In this document: positions 55,808 to 64,000 of the stretch, piece after piece | Numbering within the stretch: position 1 is the stretch's first letter | Layout of the letters: the number at the start of each line of letters is the position of its first letter | Assembly: GCF_041260155.1 (NCBI RefSeq) | Contig: NC_091928.1 | Location: 42,469,327-42,533,326, forward strand | Direction of reading: 5' to 3' | DNA length: 64,000 nt | Source of the DNA: Ptychodera flava | Lineage: Eukaryota; Hemichordata; Enteropneusta; Ptychoderidae | Notes under the pieces: generated by a model | Seen by the model: the letters and a program-made list of their open reading frames with translations, nothing else | Told to the model about the DNA's origin: nothing | Databases searched by the model: none | Position numbers and translations under genes: made by a program

Positions 55808-56503
55808 ATGCTGAGCCACATGTTCAAGTTGTCATTCTTCTTCCTTGCCGTGGCGCTGTACTTCAGCTTGAAGGACTTCATACCAACCCCATCGCAAGCA
55901 GCAGCGTTCATCAAAATCCTACCGATATTGTCATTGGCTGCCTTTGTTGTTCTGCATTCTCGGGCGTCTGGAAAACTGTCAAATTTCTCAGTCGGGATCA
56001 TATGTGGTCTTGTTCTATCTGGAATAGGAGATTACTACTTGGTTTACAAGAAGACGCATTTTCTTCATGGCCTTGCGTCATTTGCTGTGGCACACCTTAT
56101 CTATGCAGTAACCTTTGGCTTGAGGCCTTTCAAGCTAGTGATTCTGCTGGTCTGTTCAGCAGTATCTCTAAGTATATATACGTACCTTTACCCAGGATTA
56201 AAAGGCATTTACGTATTTTCAACCTTTATATACATGAAAGTGATCTACTGCATGGCATGGAGGGCTCTGGCGAGATGTCAGTTTCTAGAAGGGAATTGGA
56301 CATGGGGTCAGCTGTTGTGTGCCCTGGGGTCAATGTCATTCTTGATCTCAGATTTTGTCCTTGGAGTGGATTTGTTCCGATACGATGTGCCTCACTGTAA
56401 CTTAATTGTCATGGTGACCTACTACTTGGCTCAGTTTGGTATCACCATGGCAGTGACAGATTATCCATCGATGGATGAAATCAAAATGAAGAAAGCAAAA
56501 TAG
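55808..56503 (+). CDS. TMEM86/YhhN lysoplasmalogenase-like membrane protein
   Basis: A 231-residue, strongly hydrophobic protein with about seven or eight membrane segments, near the usual length of animal TMEM86 proteins (about 225-240). Family signatures visible are IKILPI, SGIGDYYLV (Asp75), FLHGLASFAVAHLIYA (His87, His96), MAWRA, LISDFVLGV (Asp182) and TYYLAQFGI. The two membrane-embedded Asp residues are the conserved acidic pair of this family, which cleaves the vinyl-ether bond of lysoplasmalogens to give a fatty aldehyde and glycerophospho-base. The protein ends KMKKAK, matching a KKxx ER-retrieval signal, in keeping with ER location. The ATG at 55808 is immediately preceded by an in-frame TAG that also forms a possible splice acceptor (TTACTCTGATAG). 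Either this is a single-exon gene or the ATG lies at the start of a downstream exon. Whether it is the A- or B-type paralogue cannot be decided, so no symbol is given. Confidence 0.88.
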   Translation: MLSHMFKLSFFFLAVALYFSLKDFIPTPSQAAAFIKILPILSLAAFVVLHSRASGKLSNFSVGIICGLVLSGIGDYYLVYKKTHFLHGLASFAVAHLIYAVTFGLRPFKLVILLVCSAVSLSIYTYLYPGLKGIYVFSTFIYMKVIYCMAWRALARCQFLEGNWTWGQLLCALGSMSFLISDFVLGVDLFRYDVPHCNLIVMVTYYLAQFGITMAVTDYPSMDEIKMKKAK

Positions 56504-57479
56504 GGAGTACATCAAAATTAATGCATGTCATATGTGTGGTAATATATGTGCCATTGTGAGTAAACGAGTGTTATTTCTCTGTAGTGCGTTATGCAAATTT
56601 GTCTCCAGAATGCATCAATATACAAAAGTGTTGTAGGACATCAAGGTGTCCCTCTGTTACACACACTGTATGGCATGTCGATGTCAGTTGTGCAGTGGCA
56701 GTGGTGAGAGTCCTTGTTACTTTCTTTTCTGTATTCATTAATCCTTTGTTTTTGTTTTGCATATGTGCATTTATATACACAAAAATCACATTTGTAACTG
56801 TGCGTCAATGTTTCCTCATACTGAGTGACTAAATAGCTGTATTCAGGATCTAAAAGAGTTACTTTAGTGTATTGAAATAGGTATCAACACAACTTTCATT
56901 TTGCAAGTTTGCTCACATAGTATAACGGTAGGATATTTTGAAATGTAAAAATAATGTACTGAGAGCAATAACATGTCTATTACCATGTAAAGTGCACAAA
57001 GAATTTTCTGAAAGAGTTTTAGCTAGTTTAATTTGCATGATTGTGAGTTTAGATAATGAATTATTTTTCATTGCTTCAGCACCAACAACTGATATCTAGT
57101 TGTACTTCACAATGTTTTACACACACTGAGGGCCTTGATGAAGGATTTTTGATAATTTAGCCATACATGTATGCATCCTGATTAAAACTCATTACACTCG
57201 ACCTAACACCTAAAACCCTGTACCCACTCCCTAAGAGAACTTCGTAAGTGCAAAAATCTGATGACAGCACTATGATTTGTAATTTCCCCTAAGGCATTAA
57301 GTCGATTGAAGTTAAAAGTGCTACAGTGTTTGAACAACCAATGTTCCAAAACAAAATGCAAAGGGCGATTACTTTTCATAAATGTGTGCATTTGCACATT
57401 ATTACTGAAATAGCAATATACCCCGAAGTATGCTAAGTTTTGTTTAACGTGTAACTAGTCAACCTACTCATTTCTTTAT
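56504..57479 (+). other. Probable 3' UTR of the TMEM86-like gene
   Basis: AT-rich, without defined repeats. An ATTAAA at about 57181 could serve for polyadenylation. Open frames on both strands lack coding character. Confidence 0.35.
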
Positions 57480-58075
57480 ATCAAGTATACAATTTGTTAC
57501 ATTGTTTCCATGTAACATAATTATAAGATGATCTTTATCAATTGAACATTCCACATCTGATAATGTAAAATTGTTACATTGTTTCCGTATTACCTTCCTA
57601 GGCGAATATATCTTTTTTTGTTTGTTGTTGTGATCATTGTAATTTTTTAAATTGTTATCTTGTCTCCACCATTACCTTACAGGGTAAAATATATCATATC
57701 TTTGAGTGTGCTGACATACTGGTGAAATGTTTGATATTGCTACATCATTGTCAAATTGTTTTCACATTACCCTATAAGGTAAACTATGAACCTATTTTGG
57801 TTGCTGTTTTGTGTAATGTATGAAGTTATTACATTGTTTCTATCTTCTAATACAAGGTAATCAATATATCCTTTTTGTTTGTTGTTGTGATCATTGTATT
57901 TTTTGAAATTGTTACATTGTCTCCACGAATTACCCGACAAGGTAAACTATATCTTCAAGTGTGCTGATGTACTGGTGGAATAGTTTATATTGTTACATTG
58001 TTGTTACATATTGTTACATTGTTTCCACATTACCCTACAAGGTAAACTATGAACCCTTTTTTTTTTCTAAATCAT
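57480..58075 (+). repeat. Degenerate tandem array (ATTGTTACATTGTTTCC motif), ~260-bp higher order
   Basis: The motif A(T)TTGTTACATTGTTTCCAC followed by ATTACCCTACAAGGTAAACT recurs about seven times. A longer block (TTGTTTGTTGTTGTGATCAT, then GTGTGCTGANNTACTGGTG) occurs at about 57617 and 57874, giving a higher-order period near 260 bp. Confidence 0.75.
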
Positions 58076-58194
58076 GTCATAAGCAAGTCTAATTGTAAAT
58101 TAGGTATGTTATGCTAGTAAAATTTGTATTCAGCCATAATTAGGAGTGGCTGAGAATATTGTAGTTGTTCGTGGGCGGGTAAATCCAAACCGAA

Positions 58195-58930
58195 TATTAA
58201 GGCTTTGAAAGGGGTTCAACAAAGGGCTACTCGATATATCCTTCACTGCGCAGCTTTTGATTGCAAAGACAGGCTTTCTAAACTTAACCCTCTGCACCTT
58301 ACATAGAGAAGAGAAATAGCAGGTGTAATATATTCCAATGCGTTTTTATGGCTATTATGATGTATATTCAGATGACTTTGTATATTTTTATAGTGTCAAC
58401 TCCTATTATCCCAGTACGAGGTCAAGTAACGACAATTTAACACTTAAACCTCATTTTTGTCACACAGAATCACTTACGTGTTCTTACTTTAACAGAATTG
58501 TTCTCTTATGGAACCAGTTACAGTCCCATATCAGATCTTCAAAGACTGTATCTCTTTGAAATCAAAAGTGACTACCGACACTTGTACATGGATAACAACA
58601 TGTCGGTGTCACAGCTGCTATCTTACAAAATTTCTATCCGTAATGAGATTTCATCTAACATTTTCTCTGTTTTTACAATGCGAACGTTTTACAATCAGTG
58701 TTTTGTCTGTTGTTGTCTTTTAACATTTTCTTGTAATTTTTAATATATGGTGAATTAGTGTTAGAGGTATTCGGCACTATTTTGCCTCTACCATTTATTG
58801 GCTACTGTTTTAATTTTGACATGCTATTGTTCAACAGTTGTACTGAGTTTTTTTCTTTCAGTGTAGTTGTTTTACTTTTATGTCTCTTTTCCATCTTCTA
58901 TATGTTGTCAATGTATGCCAGTGAAGAAGT
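58195..58930 (+). pseudogene. Degenerate LINE reverse-transcriptase C-terminus
   Basis: Frames read together give KGVQQRATRYILHC, DRLSKLNPLHL, then SYFNRIVLLWNQLQSHIRSS and KTVSLFEIKSDY, and in another frame DTCTWITTCRCHSC. The VQ-RATR, NRIV-LWN-L and C-terminal Cys-cluster patterns are characteristic of the end of the non-LTR retrotransposon ORF2. There are several stops and frameshifts. The clade (CR1/L2/jockey-like) is not certain. Confidence 0.75.
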
Positions 58931-58934
58931 ATAA

Positions 58935-58969
<35 letters not shown>

Positions 58970-58990
58970 ATTAATAAATAAATAAAAAAG
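58931..58990 (+). repeat. (AATA)n tail of the LINE
   Basis: Tandem AATA repeats directly after the LINE 3' region, the usual simple-repeat tail of a non-LTR retrotransposon. This supports the orientation and 3' boundary of the element. Confidence 0.85.
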
Positions 58991-60056
58991 TTTGAGGTAA
59001 AGGTTTCTATGCGTAGGCTGTCTGATGTCAGTAAATTGATTTATACTTTGCATTTATGTAACTAAAGCATGCGCACGTTTAATGCAACTAATTGCGTTTG
59101 GCTTCGACCCCCTTCTCCCTCCTAAACGAAAGTTTGGAAGTGCGAAAATCCTACCAGGCCTCAATCTGTATCAGCATACCTACAGTCGGCAATTACGTCG
59201 CTATGAAATCACGCATACGCTTCCACCACACCCGTCCCCCCACAACCCCTCTTAAAAACCAATCATTGTCCAGCACCAATTCGACAATGAAGCAACCAAT
59301 AGAATGAAAGGAATTGAAACAGTGTATCCAATGTGATTGGTACGTTATTTTACACGTGTCTTCACACACGTGCACTGAACCACATTTAGGTCCAAAGAAT
59401 GTTCACAGTGCAGCGATGATACCGCATTTGCCTGGTACACGGCAAACAATTATTTTGCGATACATAAAAACGTGTAGCGAGATGTTACGGTAAAGACAAC
59501 ATGTGGAGCGAATTTTGCTTACGGTCGAAATACAGTCAAACTCTCTACTCTCCTAAACGAGGAAGTTGCCTTTGCCGTTCGCGTGTTTTAATTATCCAAG
59601 CACCCGAAAGTGGTGCTTGCATAATGTACTGAATGTTTTCCCTTCAAGTTTGATGGTGTAACAGGCCAACGAAATCCAATAGTGTTGCAAATCCCAGACA
59701 TACGTGATAATCACCCTTTGATTTTTTAGGTTTTCAGTCTTTTGAATTTAGTTGACAATTACTCTGACCGACACGTGATGCGCATCGCGAGAATGATATC
59801 ATTATTTTCCGCCTGTGTAAGCGTACCATCCTCCTTTGGTGACTGTATTGTTTTGACAAGAGTCATACCGTTTGACATTGTACTTAGATGGTAGCGACCT
59901 TCATCTCCTTTTGGCAAGCAGGACTAAATTTTGCCCGAGCAATGGAAACTTTGCTCAGGAAATAAATACTTTTCCCGTTGCGAGCAAATATGAGATCTTG
60001 TTTTTGATTGTATCTCTACACTTTGTTTTGTGTATACCAAGTAAAAGTGTCGCCTT
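58991..60056. other. Intergenic, no gene recognised
   Basis: A CG-containing patch at 59090-59420 has a chance 71-codon frame. No exon was supported. Confidence 0.4.
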
Positions 60057-60343
60057 GAATAATGCAGATATTAAGTTTGACAAATGCAGCAAGTTTAAGC
60101 TCTTGGTTCATAAGTACAATGCTGTTGAAGAAGACACCAAAGTTCAATATGCTGACCATTTTCTCTTCATCAAGGGCATTCTATCAGATGAATTCACATT
60201 TTAAAATACTGTACAACTAAAAGGTGCGATAGAAGGCAGGACTGGACAAAATACGGTGCCCCAAAAGACATCGAATCACTTCACTGGTTTCTAAAAGAAA
60301 TGAAGGCAACAAAAAGGCCCTTTGTGTTCTTCGATAATTAGAA
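60057..60343 (+). pseudogene. Unidentified coding-like remnant
   Basis: One frame gives NADIKFDKCSKFKLLVHKYN and EEDTKVQYADHFLFIKG up to a stop at 60202-60204. A second frame, after AG at 60238-60239, gives DWTKYGAPKDIESLHWFLKE then MKATKRPFVFFDN and a stop. Amino-acid composition looks protein-like, but I recognise no family. It could be two exons, a decayed retrogene or chance. Confidence 0.25.
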
Positions 60344-62913
60344 AGAAGCCTCAGGTTACCATTTTTTCTACATTTTTTCGCTACAGAAGGCCAGTTAGGT
60401 TACAGTGTGCCGCGCCTCCATGATATTTTATATTGCTTTCCCTCGGGTGATGCATAGTATATGTCGTTCTCCGGACTTTAACAGCACTTTATTACATGTT
60501 TATCTATTTTTAGCCTTGTTACCATCTGGCATAGACAGTAGAAAGGAACATAACTTGGAAACCAAGTTGCCTAATTTTGCAAAATCATGCAGTGCTAATA
60601 CAGTGTAGCTTATCAGTGCATTATCCTATACTTGTGTGCCAGCGTGATTGACCATAACACTAAAAATGCCTGAAGAAGGCCAACTGTACACCTTGTTCCG
60701 TGTTGACACAACTATAAAGTGAAAGTCACAGATGACATTTCTCCCAAGCCACATTTCAAAGGAATAGAAGGGGCTTGACAATTCAGGTGAAGTTGTCTTA
60801 CAGCTCTCCTTAGCATTGTATTTGCATTTCTGCTCACGCCATTTATTTGAAACATTTACTCCATTTTTGAGGGAAAAAACTTCCACTGTTTTTTCAGCCT
60901 CCAAGAAATTTTAAAAAGTTGTAATTTTGGGGCATTTTTTCCACTTTTTGGTCCAATTTGTTTCTGCCCAAATACTTATCTTAAGGCTTTGATATTTGGT
61001 ATACAGGTTCATAAGGTTATCAAAAAATTGATGTATTCAAATTCTGATGAAAACTGCAATTTTGTAATGTCTCTCATAAACTACTTGCGAATAGGTTAAG
61101 TGTGTTGGACATAGCTATGAAACAATACATTTATGAAAGCAGCACATTAAAATAGCGAAACATCTGAATTCTGTGAAAAGATATTATCATGAAGGCAATG
61201 CCAGAAATTCAATGTTGATATGTCCTTCTGTTTGTCTGTTTGAGATACCGAAACCAACAGTGCATTTGAAATTTACCGCACCGACTGAGACAGTCTATAA
61301 GAGTCATTAAGGTAAAGTTAAGATGCAATTAAATGTTATTATGGTCTAGTTAATGAGTTCGGCAGGTACCCTTGTTACAGGAACGCTAGATAAATTGGTG
61401 ATCAGTGATTAGAATACAAACCCTGTCGCACGCAGTGACCACGACCAGTTGACCAGGACCTATAAATTCGGGGGAGGGGGGGGGGCTCATCATGCTCGCC
61501 AGCCAGAACAAACCATCGGAGGAAAGAGATCACCGCCGTGGCACCGTAAACACTAAGTCAATGTTCTGATCTCATGTAGTGCGTCTTAAAAGCTGTTTGT
61601 TGGATAGAAACTTTCAGCTTGACGATACTATCATCAGGTTTGCTGCACTACAGAATCTCATGAGCCTCTTTCCAAAAATTAACGAGATTACAGACGACCT
61701 ACTTTTAACAGAATAACTAGGTCAGTGTGGTTTTTCAAGCCTCTCGGACAAGGACTGTTCACAAACACTGTCGCCAGCCATGCCGAAAAACAGGTATGGT
61801 GAACATCAGTTTACTCAGTTGTCATTGTTCCATGGGGCAAGGGTGATTATGCTTCAGTGACATTCCAAAGTTAGCCATGTGTCTTTGAAGAAAACTCCTG
61901 TATGCCGAGAAACCTAACCACTTACTACCCATCAGTTTATTTTTTAGCAAGTAAGATTTGGCCGACACTAACATGCCAAACAACCTCAACTGGATTTGCC
62001 CTACCGCACTGAACAAGACAATTTAAGTGATTGAGAAACACATGTAATTTAAAAGACACACTTAAAGATTTTGTGAAGGGCGTAGTACCAGCCTTAGAAA
62101 CATGCCATTGACATAAATCTGCAGAATTGAGACAAAATCAGTATTATTAGGACCCTCTCAGATTCTGATAAAAACTCTCTCCTGAACATGAAAATTCCAA
62201 AGTTCAATTCAATGTCGATGACAGAAAGTGAGAATGATGTAACAGTATAGGATAATACTCCCTGGTAACAGCGCAGTGCAGACAGTGCAGTCACGTGACG
62301 GAAACAATAGATTAAATGAGCTTGAATAATTGACCGAATGCAGGCCGGCGCAACAACAGCCTACACTAAAGTCGCCCGTGCACGGTCCCGATTATATAAA
62401 ATATCAAAACAGAATAAATTGAGAGAATGAACTTCAGCGGACTGTCAGGCTAGGTGGTAGCGTGGGGCTGACGTCTTGCCCCTCACTTGGCCGAATAGTA
62501 ACTGCTCTGATGAGACAAGCAAAGTGAATGGGGACCCTGCTATACGTTTTTATGTATTGCAAAATATCGTGTTATGTTGTTTGGCGTGTACCAGCCAGTG
62601 TGGTACCGATTCTACTCCAGCATTCCTTTGATATACATGTGGTTCAGCGTACGAGTAAAACAACGTAACAATCATGATGTTTTAATTCGTAATTTCTGAC
62701 CAAAAATAGGCATACATTAAACACCACGGCATACATATTAGATTAATAAATATCAGTCTAGTGATTTCACAGTAAAGTTACCAAAACAGATGAAATTGCT
62801 TTAGAACTACAATTGGTAATTTTGTGACAATTTGAACAAGGCTATCCTGTGAGCTGTTTTACAGTAGGAGATTTTACAATTGTTGCCTTTTCGGGAGAAC
62901 AAATGTATACTTT
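60344..62913. other. Intergenic; dispersed repeat at 60920-61075
   Basis: 60920-61075 resembles the GGTCNAAAA dispersed repeat (TTTTTGGTCCAATTTG, AAGGCTTTGATATTTGGTAT). A G-run lies at about 61470-61486. Other open frames, including 92 codons on the minus strand at 60626-60904, are not recognisable. Confidence 0.4.
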
Positions 62914-63012
62914 AATACGGCTAGTTTTCAATCGGGTTCGAACCCACAACATACGGCATCAGTCGCCTAGCGGAGAGGCCACAGACAGAATCGCTCGGCT
63001 AAATCTCCACTC
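62914..63012 (-). mobile_element. tRNA-derived SINE, head region with A and B boxes
   Basis: The minus strand reads GTGGAGATTTAGCCGAGCGA (A-box-like, as in Ser/Leu tRNAs), CCGCTAGGCGACTGATGCCG, GTTGTGGGTTCGAACCCGAT (B-box) and then AAACTAGCCGTATT. The A-to-B spacing allows a long variable arm. The fragment at 53044-53100 shares the right half almost exactly. It does not fold as an intact tRNA, because there are no matching acceptor stems. Confidence 0.65.
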
Positions 63013-63539
63013 CCAAAACGTTAACAATAAGTGAAAAGTAAAACTCCATCCAAAAACATTACATCCTACTCCTTAACACATAATATATCAAGTTAACAGA
63101 TGCAACAGCTATCAAGTTGTCAACAACACATCACATGATAGATAGCAATCCATCCAAATTGCAACTAAGTCAAACAAGCTGATAATGGAGATTTCGTGAA
63201 ATATATACTTTATAAAGCTTGTCCAGTATGTTAAAAACAGTTTCCAAGTTATCACAATACATTACACGATATACAGAAACCCATCCCAATTGCTTCAAAT
63301 GCTATAAAGAAAGTAAGACCTCAAAAATTGACAAAGTACAACGAGTAATAACGGTGACCAAGCTGATAATTGAGATTATCCAGCCCATGGGGTTTCCATT
63401 TACACTGGTATTTCTACTAATTACCTAGATATTGTTTGTGCATCTAGCCGTCTGATGTTTCGCTTAATTGGAAATCTTTCCTGTGTCAGATATTTTGATT
63501 AGTCAATGATATACTATCTAAAGTTGGGTAGATATGTCA
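63013..63539. other. Intergenic, no feature recognised
   Basis: AT-rich sequence with loosely repeated AAGCTGATAATNGAGAT motifs (about 63177 and 63360). No gene. Confidence 0.4.
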
Positions 63540-64000
63540 AAAAGCCCTAAAATGTGTTTTCTGGACAGTATTTCACTAGAAATTGATACCAAATATCATG
63601 ATCACATTATGTTCAAAGCGTTCAATACTGTCTTACTAAATATCAAGTGGTGGTATACGTCATTTAAGGTCACAGACTAACAAACTTTGCTCTAAAATTA
63701 CAAAATTGCAAGATTCCCCAAAAACATTCACGTAGGTCATCCATAGAGACTTATTTACCAGATGAGCAGTTTTGAGGGAAAAAATCGACTGGAACTTTTG
63801 CAGAAGAAAGATTTAGACCAAAATGACAAAAACTGCTTTAAAGTTACAAATTTGTATATTTCATCACAATTTCAACAAAGATCACTTAAGTAATCCCTCT
63901 GGACCTATATACCAAATATCAAAGCTTTCTGACGAGCACTTTTGAATAAAAAATTGTAAAAGCTTTTCGCCCTGTATAACAAAAATTGCCTTAAATTACA
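63540..64000. repeat. Dispersed/tandem repeat of the GGTCNAAAA family, to window edge
   Basis: Two to three diverged units with AATTGATACCAAATATCA, GACCAAAATGACAAAAACTG, TTTCATCACAATTTCAACAA and ACCTATATACCAAATATCAA. Same family as 43380-43620. It continues past the window. Confidence 0.6.

Noticed and set aside
55669..56400. 243-codon open frame overlapping the TMEM86-like gene
   Set aside because: It is in a different frame from the recognisable membrane protein and has no domain of its own; it is a shadow.
57480..58075. CRISPR-like array
   Set aside because: Motifs are degenerate, spacing is uneven, and the window is clearly eukaryotic; it is a decayed tandem repeat.
62914..63012. Genuine tRNA gene
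   Set aside because: A and B boxes are present but acceptor and anticodon stems do not pair, and a sequence block is shared with 53044-53100; better explained as a tRNA-derived SINE.

Overview
This 64 kb window is animal (metazoan) nuclear DNA, most likely from a marine invertebrate and plausibly a deuterostome such as a hemichordate, cephalochordate or echinoderm. It is AT-rich and gene-poor, with spliced-exon signals, tRNA-derived SINE-like pieces, LINE debris, many palindromic DNA transposons and long microsatellites. Nothing in it is bacterial, plasmid or phage, and I cannot name the species.

Coding content. The window opens inside a minus-strand gene whose immunoglobulin-like exon (158 to 1) runs off the left edge. 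The main content is four paralogous alpha/beta-hydrolase lipases of the pancreatic-lipase family, each with an uninterrupted coding region. Copy 1 (9528-8269, minus) is nearly whole but broken by small indels. Copies 2 (30319-29096, minus) and 3 (41989-40790, minus) are intact. Copy 4 (47491-48646, plus) is broken and shortened. All keep the Ser/Asp/His triad, lack a PLAT/C2 domain, and carry an inserted segment of very variable length (about 47 to 112 residues) next to the active-site core. Copies 1-3 share a splice-acceptor-like site in the 5' leader, suggesting a 5'-UTR intron. On the right, 55808-56503 encodes a complete TMEM86/YhhN lysoplasmalogenase-like membrane protein ending in a KKxx ER-retrieval motif. 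The only other recognisable protein traces are a decayed integrase-like transposase (20477-20880) and the 3' end of a degenerate LINE (58195-58986).

Layout. 1-8.2 kb: Ig exon, microsatellites, a tandem duplication, a SINE-like element and several MITEs. 8.2-10 kb: lipase 1. 10-24 kb: MITEs and duplicated blocks, including a 14.3/16.5 kb paralogous pair in which one partner preserves the empty site of a MITE, and a 2 kb composite around a transposase remnant. 24-29 kb: a large inverted duplication with an extra TTAA-flanked foldback element in its left arm. 29-45 kb: lipases 2 and 3, each followed upstream by a copy of a roughly 2.2 kb segment, implying duplication of a lipase-plus-flank unit. 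45-53 kb: lipase 4 and tandem repeats. 53-55.6 kb: a hAT-like MITE, stem-loops and a GTTGTTG-rich MITE. 55.8-58.1 kb: the TMEM86-like gene and a degenerate tandem array. 58.1-64 kb: LINE debris and little else.

The genes do not form an operon or pathway in any demonstrable way. Both recognised families act on lipids, but their proximity may be chance. The most informative signals are the lipase expansion with its hypervariable insert, and several transposon families whose boundaries can be fixed from target-site duplications and paralogous empty sites.
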